Notes: generated by a model not told the origin, from the letters alone. A stretch of 64,000 bases of DNA from Microbacterium sp. C5A9 (GCF_022627955.1 NZ_JABXGD010000009.1:141438-205437); one strand, 5' to 3'; positions 21,062 through 30,161 are shown, counted from the stretch's first letter. Translations and numbers: made by a program.

Positions 21062-24001
21062 TCACCACCCTTCGCGCAGCACCCTGTCGAGCATCGCGAC
21101 CACGTGGTCGGCGCTCTCGGCCGTGAGGCACAGGGGCGGTTTGATCTTGAGGACGTTCGACCGCTCCGACGTCGTCAGCACGATCACCCCGAGCTCGCGC
21201 AGCCGCTCGCAGATCGCGGCCGCCTCCGCATCCGCCGGCTCGAGAGTCTCCCTGTCGCGCACGAGCTCGACTCCGAGGTAGAGCCCCGCCCCGTGCACGG
21301 GGCCGACGAGCTCGTGCCGGTCAGCCAGCTCGCGCAGACCGTCGGCGAGACGTGTTCCGATCTCGAGGGCGTTGCGCTGCACGTCGTCGGCGATCATGGC
21401 GTCGAGCACCGCGAGCCCGACCCGGCAGCTGAGGGTGCTCCCACCCGCCGACGAGAAGAACTGCCCCTGACTGCTCAGGGCATCGGCGATCCGCTTCGAC
21501 GTGATGACGCCGCCGATCGGGAACCCGTTGCCCATGGGCTTGGCGACGGTCACGATGTCGGGCACGGCGCCGGACTGCTCGAACCCCCAGAACGTCGACC
21601 CCATGCGACCGAAGCCCACCTGCACCTCGTCGGCGATGCACAGACCGCCCCGCGCGCGCACACGGTCGTAGGCGCCGGACAGGTACCCCTCGGGGAGCAG
21701 CACGCCACCCGCATTGCCGAGCACCGATTCGCACAGGAACGCGGCGACATCCCTCCCCTCGTCGGCGAGGCGATCGAGGTCGTGGTCCAGGTCGGCGAGA
21801 TATCGATCGGCGGTCGCGTGCCCGCGGTAGGTGCCGCGGAAGGCATTCGGCACATCGGCGACGTGCACCCAGTCGGGCCGGGACTCGAGCGCGTGCGGAT
21901 TGTCGTAGGCGCTGGTGGTGACGGCATCGCTCGCCATGGTCCAGCCGTGATACGCCTCGCGCAGCGCGACGACGGTGCGGCGACCGGTAGCCGCCTGCGC
22001 GAGGCGAAGGGCGAGATCGACGGCCTCGGAACCGCTGTTCACGAGCAGCACGGTGTCGAGCCCGCTCCCCTGCGGCATGAGAGCGACGAGACGCTCGCTG
22101 TACTCGGCGAGGTCTCGGAAAAGGAACCGGGAGTTGGTCGCGAGCGTGCGAAGCTGGCGGTCGGCCGCCGCGGCGATCGCGGGGTGCCCATGACCGAGGC
22201 CCGCGACGTTGTTGACCATGTCGACGTGGCTGCGACCGGTCGTGTCGATGAGGTGGTGACGCCAGCCGCGCTCGATCTGCGGCGGGTGCTCGTAGTAGCG
22301 CTCCTGCGCCTCGGCGAAGATGCGCTCGCGACGCGCGAGCTCATCGGCCGACTCGTCTCGTCGCGCCTGTGACGGGAGGCCCAGCAGCGGGGCCGGATCC
22401 GCAGACAGACGCGCCCAGGCGGTCACGCGCTCGGGCGTGACGAGGCGCGCGCGGTCGGAGAGCTCGTCGTGACCGGGCGCGTCGTCGCGCCGCACCGACA
22501 GGACGACGGTTCGCCTGTCGAACGACGCGGCGAGCTTGCCGATGTTCTCTCCGGCGTCGACGCGGGCGGAGCGCACCGGCTCGAGCTCGGCGGCGCGCAT
22601 CTCGACGACCCAGCCGTCGTCGGTCGCGATGCGGACCCGCTCGCCCATCACCGACATCTCGCCGGCCACGGGAGCGAGCAGCCGCGATGACGGCCCCGGG
22701 GCGATGTGCAGCTCGGTCTCCACGGGCCAGGTGGCGGCGGGGTCGGCGGTGTCGACGGCGGTGCGGGTGAGGCGGAAGACGCCGTACGGCATCACCGCCA
22801 CGCGGGCGCCGGCGGAGAAGGCCGTCTCGATGAGGGTGTTCTCGGCGTCGGCGAGCATCCAGCGCCCGGCATCCAGCGCGTCGGCCTCGACGCCGGCGTC
22901 GATCACGCTCAGAGGTCCGCTCACGTCGGGCAGGAAGCCGATGACCTCGCCGGAGAGCGCCGGCGCATCGAACGTCCGCGCCTCGAACCCGAGACGGCCA
23001 AGCACGTGCTCGGTCGCCTCGACGAGGGGCAGCGCCGTGGCTCCCTCGAAGATCGCCTGCTCCCCCGCGATGCGCTCGCGGGCGTAGTCGTTGTCGCCGT
23101 CGATCTCGAGCTGCCGCCAGCCACTCGCCACGAGCAGCGCGGCCCGAAGCACGATCAGCGGCCAGACGGCGAGCGCCTCGTCGCGGCTGAGCGGCGCCCC
23201 CGCGTGGAAGGCCACGACCGTGTCGACGACCCGCAGCGGCCGATCGGGCTCGTGATGCAGCATCGACGAGGCGCAGACCGCCAGCTCCGCCACGCGCCAT
23301 CCGAGGCCGAGGTCGCCCAGATCCAGCACGGTGCGCGGATGCAGTCTCGCGTCGGCGCCCCGTGCCCCCATGACGTTGTCGTCGGTGAGGTCGCCGTGGA
23401 TCGGCTGCACCGGAAGGGCATCGACCACCAGCGACACGGCGGCCCAGGCCTCCTCGGCGGCCGTGAGCACCCTGCGCCGCAGCACCGGCTCGCCGATCGC
23501 GGGGGCGAGTGCACGGACCTGCTCGTGAGTCACGCGCATGTCCCACATCTGTTCGCGATCGAGTCCCGGATGCTCGATCGAGGCCAGGGCGTTCACGGAT
23601 GCCGCGGCGAGCGCGCCGAACTCCGCGAGCACGACAGGGGCGAGGTACCCGGCGTCGACCAGCTCCTCTCCCTCGGCGAACTCGCTGCGCCGCACCGCGA
23701 ACCCACGCCACCGCTGCGTCAGCGCACCGTCGAGACCCGGCAGCACAGCGGGGACGGGCACGCCCGCCGCGCGATAGGCCTCGAGCGCCAGGTGCTGGGC
23801 ATCGCGGGCCTCGTCGCCGAACACCGGATTGTCCACCCGCAGCACACTGCGTGATCCGTCCGGCTCGGTCAGCACGAAGTTCCGGTCCTGGTTGCTGCCG
23901 AGCTCGGTCGCCTCCACCTCGATGCCCCAGAGCTCACGCGCGATCAGCGCGGCATCCGCCGCGCTCACCTCGGGACGCACGAGTCCTGCGCCGGCACTCA
24001 C
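21062..24001 (-). CDS. Fusion of an APH-type small-molecule kinase and a class III PLP enzyme (putative amino-alcohol kinase/phospho-lyase)
   Basis: The 979 residues form three parts. Residues 1-340 are an aminoglycoside/choline-kinase fold with the catalytic loop IHGDLTDDN (H202, D204, N209) and the metal motif LDLGD (D227). Residues 360-500 are beta-rich and resemble an M23/LytM-type module without its zinc ligands. Residues 550-979 are a class III aminotransferase fold with PLP lysine K821 (AKPMGNGFPIGG) and D791 (IADEVQVGFGR). Human hydroxylysine kinase and the phospho-lyases ETNPPL and PHYKPL are these same two folds acting in sequence. I infer that this protein phosphorylates an amino alcohol, then eliminates phosphate. 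Transamination is the alternative. The ATG overlaps the upstream gene's stop (ATGA). Confidence 0.85.
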   Translation of the reverse strand: MSAGAGLVRPEVSAADAALIARELWGIEVEATELGSNQDRNFVLTEPDGSRSVLRVDNPVFGDEARDAQHLALEAYRAAGVPVPAVLPGLDGALTQRWRGFAVRRSEFAEGEELVDAGYLAPVVLAEFGALAAASVNALASIEHPGLDREQMWDMRVTHEQVRALAPAIGEPVLRRRVLTAAEEAWAAVSLVVDALPVQPIHGDLTDDNVMGARGADARLHPRTVLDLGDLGLGWRVAELAVCASSMLHHEPDRPLRVVDTVVAFHAGAPLSRDEALAVWPLIVLRAALLVASGWRQLEIDGDNDYARERIAGEQAIFEGATALPLVEATEHVLGRLGFEARTFDAPALSGEVIGFLPDVSGPLSVIDAGVEADALDAGRWMLADAENTLIETAFSAGARVAVMPYGVFRLTRTAVDTADPAATWPVETELHIAPGPSSRLLAPVAGEMSVMGERVRIATDDGWVVEMRAAELEPVRSARVDAGENIGKLAASFDRRTVVLSVRRDDAPGHDELSDRARLVTPERVTAWARLSADPAPLLGLPSQARRDESADELARRERIFAEAQERYYEHPPQIERGWRHHLIDTTGRSHVDMVNNVAGLGHGHPAIAAAADRQLRTLATNSRFLFRDLAEYSERLVALMPQGSGLDTVLLVNSGSEAVDLALRLAQAATGRRTVVALREAYHGWTMASDAVTTSAYDNPHALESRPDWVHVADVPNAFRGTYRGHATADRYLADLDHDLDRLADEGRDVAAFLCESVLGNAGGVLLPEGYLSGAYDRVRARGGLCIADEVQVGFGRMGSTFWGFEQSGAVPDIVTVAKPMGNGFPIGGVITSKRIADALSSQGQFFSSAGGSTLSCRVGLAVLDAMIADDVQRNALEIGTRLADGLRELADRHELVGPVHGAGLYLGVELVRDRETLEPADAEAAAICERLRELGVIVLTTSERSNVLKIKPPLCLTAESADHVVAMLDRVLREGW

Positions 24002-24654
24002 TCGCGACCCGCCGCGCCGTCGGCGAGGTCGGCACGGGCGCCGTCGGCCTGCGCACCGTCCACCCGCACGTCGTCGGCATGCCGGGCGAGCGAGGTGCCG
24101 TAGCGCTCGGTCAGCTGCACCATCAGATCAGGGGTGTCCCGGTCGACGCCGAACACATGTCCGGGGAAGTCGAGTTCGGGCTGGGCAGCCGCGATCTCTT
24201 CGTCGCGATCGGGCGACAGCAGCTGCACCGGGTCGCCGACCGCGACCCACCCGATCGGCACGACGGTGCCGGCGGCGAGCACGGCACGCCGGTGCACGAT
24301 CGCGTTCACGCGCACCTCGCAGCGATCGCCGACCAGCGCACCGTTGAAGACCCTGGCACCGGAGGCGAGGAACACCTCCTCGCCGACCGTGGCCCCGGCG
24401 ATGCTCGCGAGCGTGCCCACCAGGGTGTGCGACCCGATGTGCACGGCGTTCGCCGCGGTCGCGCGGATCAGGGCGTTCTCCATCACGATGACGTGCTCTC
24501 CGATGACGATGGGGCCGCCCTCCGCCGTGATCACGGCGCCGTGCAGCACCTGGCAGTGCGGGCCGATCTCGACGTCGCCGGAGACCACGGCGGTGGGAGC
24601 GACGACGGCGGTGTCATGGATCCGGGGCCGAGCCCCGAGGTGCTCGTACAACAT
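23998..24654 (-). CDS. Gamma-carbonic-anhydrase-like left-handed beta-helix protein (PaaY/CaiE type)
   Basis: This 218-residue protein has hexapeptide repeats (GDVEIGPHCQVLHGAVI, VIVMENALIRAT, GSHTLVGTLASI, GARVFNGALVG). H39-type metal residues in CQVLHGAV fit the gamma-CA family. PaaY relatives are thioesterases and CaiE acts with carnitine enzymes, so here it probably assists the kinase/PLP-enzyme pathway. About 40 C-terminal residues are acidic and low in complexity. TACGCT lies six bases before the ATG, marking the operon promoter. It is translationally coupled (ATGA) to the fusion gene. Confidence 0.85.
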   Translation of the reverse strand: MLYEHLGARPRIHDTAVVAPTAVVSGDVEIGPHCQVLHGAVITAEGGPIVIGEHVIVMENALIRATAANAVHIGSHTLVGTLASIAGATVGEEVFLASGARVFNGALVGDRCEVRVNAIVHRRAVLAAGTVVPIGWVAVGDPVQLLSPDRDEEIAAAQPELDFPGHVFGVDRDTPDLMVQLTERYGTSLARHADDVRVDGAQADGARADLADGAAGRE

Positions 24655-24660
24655 GACGCC

Positions 24661-24666
24661 AGCGTA
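24661..24666 (-). promoter_or_regulatory. Leaderless -10 element (TACGCT) for the beta-helix/kinase operon
   Basis: TACGCT on the minus strand is six bases upstream of the ATG at 24654, the same hexamer and spacing as at DUF501. It would start the operon mRNA at the start codon. Confidence 0.55.
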
Positions 24667-24692
24667 GCGCCGTCACGGTCGCGGCGAGAGGC

Positions 24693-24854
24693 TCACTCCT
24701 TGGTCGCCGCGCGACCTCTCAGCAGGCCGACGACCGCGGTCGCGACGAAGAGCACGATGCCCACGACCGCCAGCCACAGCAGGCCCTCGACCAGGAAGCC
24801 GAAGACCGAGAGGCACGCCCACACCACGAGGAGGAGGATCAGAAGAATCCACAT
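24693..24854 (-). CDS. Small two-helix membrane protein
   Basis: This is a 53-residue protein. MWILLILLLVVWACLSVFGF forms helix 1 and GLLWLAVVGIVLFVATAVVGLL helix 2, with a basic tail LLRGRAATKE. It resembles the small Lmo0937/YtxH-free hydrophobic peptides common in actinobacteria, but I do not recognise a named family. The ATG at 24854 is chosen because CATGCT lies six bases upstream and the hydrophobic run starts immediately. It precedes the beta-helix gene by 38 bases on the same strand. Confidence 0.7.
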   Translation of the reverse strand: MWILLILLLVVWACLSVFGFLVEGLLWLAVVGIVLFVATAVVGLLRGRAATKE

Positions 24855-24932
24855 GCCTGGAGCATGCGCGCGGCGCTCCCGACAGCACACCCCGTTGACG
24901 CACGCGCCGGAAGTGAGTAGCGCACGCCCTGC

Positions 24933-24960
24933 TACGCTGTCGCCCATGCAATGCAGGTGA
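24933..24960 (+). promoter_or_regulatory. Candidate leaderless mini-ORF (Met-Gln-Cys-Arg-stop) upstream of the SDR gene
   Basis: TACGCT (24933-24938) is followed after seven bases by ATG CAA TGC AGG TGA at 24946-24960. A transcript starting at this ATG would carry a four-codon peptide and then an 70-base leader to the SDR gene at 25030. It may be a leader peptide, or just a -10 and a chance ATG. Confidence 0.35.
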
Positions 24961-25029
24961 CTCGATCTCCCTCCCGCCTCCGGCCGCCGTTCGGCGCGCC
25001 CACGGCATCCTCGATCGAAAGGCTCACCC

Positions 25030-25911
25030 ATGCACTCCGCCGACCTCCCGCTCTTCGGACGCACCGCGCTCGTGACCGGCGTCTCCCGCCGACGCGGCAT
25101 CGGATTCGCGACCGCGACCACCCTCGCCGCTCTCGGCGCGAACGTGTTCATCCACCATTTCCGCCCGCACGATCTCGATCACCCGTGGGGCGGCGACGAC
25201 CTCGATGCGGTTCGCGCCGGCATCCGCGACGCTCTCGCATCGGGAGCCGTCATGGGCGATGCCCCGGCGGATCTGCGTGACCCCGAGAGCATCGAACCGC
25301 TGCTCGACGCGGCGACGGACCTGTCTGGCCGACTCGACATCGTCGTCTGCAATCAGGCGATGAGCGGCGGTGACGGCACGATCTTCGACATGACGGCCGA
25401 CCGCCTCGACGCGCACTGGCAGGCGAACGCGCGCGCCTCGCTTCTGCTGACCGCCGGGTTCGCCCGGCGCCGTCGCCAGGAGCTCGGGGGCGACGTCACG
25501 CCGACCGCCCGGCCCGGTGACAGCATCCCCTCGCTCGGCCCGTTCGAGAAGCCCACGGGCCACGTCGTCTGGATGACGTCGGGGCAGATCCACGGAGCGA
25601 TGCGCGGCGAGATCTCCTACGCGACGAGCAAGGCCGCACTGGCGGGCATCACCCGGGCGACGGCGGCCGAGCTCCTCGACGTGGGGATCGTGCTGAACAC
25701 CGTCAACCCCGGGCCTGTGAACACCGGGTACCTCGATGCGGAGACGACGGATCGAGATCTGTCCGGCGTCGACGAGTGGATCTCCGGGACCCCGTTCGGT
25801 CGCGTCGGTCGCCCCGACGACCCCGCGCGGCTGATCGGCTGGCTGTGCACCGACGCCGGGTCGTGGGTGGTCGGGCAGGTGCTGACCACGGACGGCGGAT
25901 TCTCGCTGTAG
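25030..25911 (+). CDS. Short-chain dehydrogenase/reductase (SDR)
   Basis: This 293-residue Rossmann-fold oxidoreductase has the cofactor motif TGVSRRRGIG near 16-25. VCNQA stands in place of NNAG, the catalytic segment reads MTSGQ...YATSK (Ser/Tyr/Lys) and the C-terminus is VGQVLTTDGGFSL. The 3-oxoacyl-ACP-reductase-like or glucose-dehydrogenase-like subfamily cannot be told apart by eye. The residues near 32-55 are longer than usual. GAAAGG lies about nine bases before the ATG. It is convergent with mfd, with 12 bases between stops. Confidence 0.88.
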   Translation: MHSADLPLFGRTALVTGVSRRRGIGFATATTLAALGANVFIHHFRPHDLDHPWGGDDLDAVRAGIRDALASGAVMGDAPADLRDPESIEPLLDAATDLSGRLDIVVCNQAMSGGDGTIFDMTADRLDAHWQANARASLLLTAGFARRRRQELGGDVTPTARPGDSIPSLGPFEKPTGHVVWMTSGQIHGAMRGEISYATSKAALAGITRATAAELLDVGIVLNTVNPGPVNTGYLDAETTDRDLSGVDEWISGTPFGRVGRPDDPARLIGWLCTDAGSWVVGQVLTTDGGFSL

Positions 25912-25923
25912 CGGGTCACCCGC

Positions 25924-28900
25924 TCACTCGGCCGTGACCGGCTCGGGGAAGATCGCGGTGAACAGCTGACCGACCCACTGGAGAAGCTCCGCATCCGGCA
26001 GGGGCTCGACGCCGACGCCGATCGCCGCGGGAACCGTGGGCATCGGCACGACGAGCGCCTCGCCGCCTGCCACCAGCTTCGCCTTCGGGTAGAGCCGCTG
26101 CAGGCGCACCTTGATCGAATCCTCGAGCCGGGCGGGCGCGATGCGGAGGTTCGACCCCATCACGACGACGTCGGAGAGCCCCGCCCGAGCGGCGCGGCGA
26201 CGCAGTCGGGCGACCGCGATCAGGCCCTCGACGTCTTCCGGCGGAGTGCCGTACCGGTCGGTCAGCTCGTCGATGACCAGGTCGATCGCGTCGTCCTTCG
26301 CCGTCGCGCTCGAGGCCGCCGAGAGCTTCTGATACGCCTCGAGACGCAGCCGCTCGCTGTCGATGTAGTACTCGGGGATGCGCGCTTCCAGGGGCAGCTC
26401 GAGTCGGAGCTCCTGACCGGAGTCGACGTCCTCGCCTCGGAAGGTCGCGACGGCTTCGCCGATCATGCGGAGGTAGAGATCGAATCCCACGCCCGCGATG
26501 TGACCCGCCTGCTCGCCCCCGAGCAGGTTTCCCGCCCCACGCAGCTCGAGGTCCTTGAGCGCGACCTGCATGCCGGAGCCGAGATCGTTGTTGACCGCGA
26601 TCGTCTGCAGCCGGTCGGCCGCGGTCTCACTGAGCGGCTTCATCTCGTCGTAGAGGAAGTAGGCGTAGGCGCGCTCGCGTCCTCGTCCGACACGTCCGCG
26701 CAGCTGATGGAGCTGGCTGAGGCCGTACTTGTCGGCACGGTCGATGATGATCGTGTTCGCGTTGGAGATGTCGAGACCGGTCTCGATGATCGTGGTCGAG
26801 ACGAGCACATCGAACTTGCGCTCCCAGAAGTCGTCGACGACCTGCTCGAGCGCGTGCTCGCCCATCTGCCCGTGGGCCACCGCGATGCGCGCCTCCGGCA
26901 CGAGCTCGGCGAGTTCGGCTGCGACGCGCTGGATGGACTGCACCCGGTTGTGCACGAAGAAGACCTGGCCCTCGCGGAGGATCTCGCGCCGGATCGCCGC
27001 GGTGATCTGCTTGTCGCTGCGCGGTCCGACGAACGACAGGATCGGATGCCGGTCCTCCGGCGGCGTCGCCAGCGTCGACATCTCGCGGATGCCGGTGACG
27101 GCCATCTCGAGCGTGCGCGGGATCGGGGTCGCGCTCATGGCGAGGATGTCGACGTTCATCTTCATCTTCTTGAGCGTGTCCTTGTGCTCGACGCCGAAGC
27201 GCTGCTCCTCGTCGATGATCATCAGCCCCAGGTCTTTGAACATGACCTGGTCGGTGAGGATGCGGTGGGTGCCGATCACCATGTCGACCGTGCCGTCGAG
27301 CAGCCCGTCGAGCGTCAGACGCGCTTCCTTGTCGGTCTGGAAGCGCGAGAGCGGCCGCACCTTGACCGGGAACCCGGCGAACCGCTCGGTGAAGGTCTCG
27401 AGGTGCTGCTTCACGAGCAGCGTGGTCGGCACGAGCATCGCGACCTGCTTGCCGTCCTGGATCGCCTTGAACGCCGCACGGACGGCGACCTCGGTCTTGC
27501 CGAAGCCGACGTCGCCCGAGAGCAGGCGATCCATCGGGATCGGCCGTTCCATGTCGGCCTTGATCTCGTCGATGGTCTGCAGCTGGTCGAGTGTCTCGGC
27601 GAACGGGAACGCCTCTTCGAGCTCACGCTGCCAGGGGGTGTCGGGTCCGAACGCATGCCCCTTGGCGCTCATCCGCGCCGAGTAGAGCTTGACGAGTTCG
27701 ACCGCGATGTCGCGCACGGCCTTGCGGGCCTTGCCCTTCGCCTGCGACCAGTCGCTGCCGCCCATCTTCGACAGGGTCGGCCCCTCACCGCCGACGTACT
27801 TCGAGAGCAGGTCGAGCTGGTCGGTGGGCACGAACAGCTTGTCGCCCGGGTAGCCGCGCTTCGACGGCGCGTACTCGAGCACGAGATAGTCGCGCGTCGA
27901 CTTGGTCGCGTTGCGGCCGCCGGTCGACACCTCGCGCTGCGTCATCTCGACGAACCGGCCGATGCCGTGCGTGTTGTGCACGACGAAGTCGCCCGGCTTG
28001 AGCTGCAGCGGGTCGACGACGTTCTTCCGACGCGACGCGAGCTTCTTGACGACGCGCTGGTCGCCGCCGATCGTGCGCCCGTAGAACTCGTTGTCGGTGA
28101 GGACCGCGAGCTTGGCCTCGGGGATCTGGAATCCGGCCTCGACGGATCCGGTCACGAGCGTCGCGACGCCCGTGACCGGTGCGTCGTCGAGCCTGTCGAC
28201 GATGCGCGCCGCGACACCGCGATCGGAGAGGACGTCGCGTGCCCGGTCGACGAGACCGGCGCCCGCGGCGATGACGACCACGCGCCATCCCTCAGCGACC
28301 TTGGCGTCGACGAACGAGATCGCGCCGTCGACGTTCCCGTGGAACGACGGGATGACGGAGGCGTCGATGGTCTCGGCATCCTCGCCGCCCATCACGAACG
28401 GGCTCAGCCGCCACCAGACGCCGCCGCGGTCGCGCACGACCTCGCGCAATCGGGCGATCGTGAGGAAGTCACCGGCGCCGAGGTCGATCGGCGCCGAGGC
28501 ACCGGAGGTCGCCGCGCTCCACGCGGCATCGAGGAACTCGCGGTTCGTCTCGCCGAGGGTGATGGCTCGGGCGCTCGAGCGCTCGGGGTCGACGACCGCG
28601 GTCGCGCTGCCCTCGGGCAGATACTCGGCGAGCGACTTGAGCGGACCGGAGACCGCCGGGAGCAGCGACTCCATGCCCTCGACGGGGATGCCCTCGGACA
28701 TCTTCTCGAGCATGCCCGCGATGGCAGGGAAGCCGCCGATCAGAGCCCTCGCGCGATCGCGCACGTCGGGAGTCAGCAGCAGCTCGCGGCTGGGCGGAAG
28801 ATCGACGCCGGTGACGTCGCCGGGGAGCGAGCGCTGGTCGGCGACCGAGAACGCGCGGATCTGATCGACCTCGTCGCCGAAGAACTCGACGCGGAACGGA

Positions 28901-29487
28901 TGCTCCGAGATCGCGGGGAAGACGTCGAGGATGCCCCCGCGGACCGCGAACTCGCCTCGTCGCGACACCATGTCGACGCGGGTGTAGGCGCGCTCGACGA
29001 GCTGCTCGACGACGCGGTCGAGCTCGTGCCCCCGGGTGCCGGCACGCAGCTCGAGCGGGGCGATCTCGCCGAGATTGCCGGCGATCGGCTGCAGCGCCGC
29101 CCGCACGGACGCCACCACGACCAGCGGATGCTCTCCGGACCAGTCCGCGACACGGCGGAGGGTCTGCAGACGCTGGCCGACCGTGTCGGGGCTCGGGCTG
29201 AGCCGCTCGTGCGGGAGCGTCTCCCACGCGGGGAAGGTCAGGATCTCGGCGTCGGGGATGTACGCGCCGAGCGCCGCGGCGAGACTCTCGGCCCGCCGAC
29301 CGGTCGGCACGACGGTGAGCAGCGCGGCGGGATGCCCGGCGGCGCGGCGCTTGTCGAGCAGCCCGGCGAGCGCCGGGGCGTCGAGACCGTCGACGAGGCC
29401 CAGATCGGCATCGGTCTGCGCCCAGCTGAGGGCGTCACGAAAAAGAGACGCCTCTTCCAAGGCGCGCAGAATCCCCGGAACAGTCAC
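25924..29487 (-). CDS. mfd: Transcription-repair coupling factor Mfd
   Basis: This DNA translocase removes RNA polymerase stalled at lesions and recruits UvrA. The 1187 residues are full length. An N-terminal UvrB-like region (about 1-330), the CarD-like RNA polymerase interaction domain (about 480-560, LKPGDFVVHNTHGIGRF) and RecG-like motor motifs LLSGDVGFGKTEVA and IIDEEQRFG are visible. A TRCF C-terminal domain follows. The start is GTG 29487, six bases after TAGGCT, so the message is probably leaderless. It is divergent from the GNAT gene. Confidence 0.97.
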   Translation of the reverse strand: MTVPGILRALEEASLFRDALSWAQTDADLGLVDGLDAPALAGLLDKRRAAGHPAALLTVVPTGRRAESLAAALGAYIPDAEILTFPAWETLPHERLSPSPDTVGQRLQTLRRVADWSGEHPLVVVASVRAALQPIAGNLGEIAPLELRAGTRGHELDRVVEQLVERAYTRVDMVSRRGEFAVRGGILDVFPAISEHPFRVEFFGDEVDQIRAFSVADQRSLPGDVTGVDLPPSRELLLTPDVRDRARALIGGFPAIAGMLEKMSEGIPVEGMESLLPAVSGPLKSLAEYLPEGSATAVVDPERSSARAITLGETNREFLDAAWSAATSGASAPIDLGAGDFLTIARLREVVRDRGGVWWRLSPFVMGGEDAETIDASVIPSFHGNVDGAISFVDAKVAEGWRVVVIAAGAGLVDRARDVLSDRGVAARIVDRLDDAPVTGVATLVTGSVEAGFQIPEAKLAVLTDNEFYGRTIGGDQRVVKKLASRRKNVVDPLQLKPGDFVVHNTHGIGRFVEMTQREVSTGGRNATKSTRDYLVLEYAPSKRGYPGDKLFVPTDQLDLLSKYVGGEGPTLSKMGGSDWSQAKGKARKAVRDIAVELVKLYSARMSAKGHAFGPDTPWQRELEEAFPFAETLDQLQTIDEIKADMERPIPMDRLLSGDVGFGKTEVAVRAAFKAIQDGKQVAMLVPTTLLVKQHLETFTERFAGFPVKVRPLSRFQTDKEARLTLDGLLDGTVDMVIGTHRILTDQVMFKDLGLMIIDEEQRFGVEHKDTLKKMKMNVDILAMSATPIPRTLEMAVTGIREMSTLATPPEDRHPILSFVGPRSDKQITAAIRREILREGQVFFVHNRVQSIQRVAAELAELVPEARIAVAHGQMGEHALEQVVDDFWERKFDVLVSTTIIETGLDISNANTIIIDRADKYGLSQLHQLRGRVGRGRERAYAYFLYDEMKPLSETAADRLQTIAVNNDLGSGMQVALKDLELRGAGNLLGGEQAGHIAGVGFDLYLRMIGEAVATFRGEDVDSGQELRLELPLEARIPEYYIDSERLRLEAYQKLSAASSATAKDDAIDLVIDELTDRYGTPPEDVEGLIAVARLRRRAARAGLSDVVVMGSNLRIAPARLEDSIKVRLQRLYPKAKLVAGGEALVVPMPTVPAAIGVGVEPLPDAELLQWVGQLFTAIFPEPVTAE

Positions 29488-29493
29488 CGGACA

Positions 29494-29499
29494 AGCCTA
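29494..29499 (-). promoter_or_regulatory. Leaderless -10 element (TAGGCT) for mfd
   Basis: TAGGCT on the minus strand lies six bases before the GTG of mfd. No ribosome-binding site is visible. It shares a 77-base spacer with the divergent leaderless promoter of the GNAT gene. Confidence 0.6.
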
Positions 29500-29552
29500 G
29501 CCGCGGCCACCGACACCGGCCTCGACGATCGAGGGGCGCGTGCTCGCGGCCT

Positions 29553-29558
29553 TAGGAT
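29553..29558 (+). promoter_or_regulatory. Leaderless -10 element (TAGGAT) for the GNAT gene
   Basis: TAGGAT is followed by exactly six bases and the ATG at 29565. No ribosome-binding site is visible. Confidence 0.6.
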
Positions 29559-29564
29559 TCTCGG

Positions 29565-30128
29565 ATGCACCCGGTCACCCTCACCACCGAACGCCTCGTC
29601 CTCCACGTGCCGGACGACGCGGACGTCGATGCGATCACGGCTGCGTGCCAGGACCCCGAGATCCCCCGGTGGACGACGGTGCCGAGCCCGTACTTCCGGA
29701 AGGACGCCGAGGACTACGTGCGTCTGATCGGCGAGTGGTGGGCGGACGGGAGCCAGGCGATCTGGTGCGCGTACCGCGACGGCGAGCTGGTCGCCTCGAT
29801 CGGACTGCATCACATCGAGCGCCACCCGGCGGGAGGATACGCCGAGATCGGATACTGGGTGACTCCCGAGGCCCGCGGCAACGGATACCTGGTCGAGGCC
29901 GGACACGCGGTCGTCGACTGGGCCTTCCGCGAGCTCGACCTCGCACGCCTGGGCTGGCGTGCCGTGGCGGGCAACGTCCCCTCGGCCCGGGCTGCGCGTG
30001 CACTCGGGTTCCGCTACGAGGGGATGGCGCGCCAGGGCCTCACGAGTCAGCGCGGTCGCGACGACGGCTGGTTCGCAGGGCTGCTCGCGACCGACGACCG
30101 CACGCCGGTCGCCTGGCCGGTGCTCTAG
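29565..30128 (+). CDS. GNAT-family N-acetyltransferase (RimJ/RimL type)
   Basis: This 187-residue acetyltransferase has the opening LTTERLVLHVPDDADVDAI typical of the RimJ/RimL (Acetyltransf_3) subfamily. Acetyl-CoA binding lies around IGYWVTPEARGNGYLVEA, and the motif NVPSARAARALGFRYEG comes near the end. The acceptor may be a protein N-terminus or a small amine; sequence alone does not say. It is transcribed toward the Fpg gene, 33 bases downstream. Confidence 0.88.
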   Translation: MHPVTLTTERLVLHVPDDADVDAITAACQDPEIPRWTTVPSPYFRKDAEDYVRLIGEWWADGSQAIWCAYRDGELVASIGLHHIERHPAGGYAEIGYWVTPEARGNGYLVEAGHAVVDWAFRELDLARLGWRAVAGNVPSARAARALGFRYEGMARQGLTSQRGRDDGWFAGLLATDDRTPVAWPVL

Positions 30129-30161
30129 GCGGATGTCCGACCCCGGTGGCAGGATGATCGC

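Noticed and set aside
26500..29727. A 1075-codon open frame opposite mfd
   Set aside because: The translation is compositionally odd (Asp/Arg/Val/Leu-rich), lacks any motif, and the minus strand encodes a full-length Mfd.
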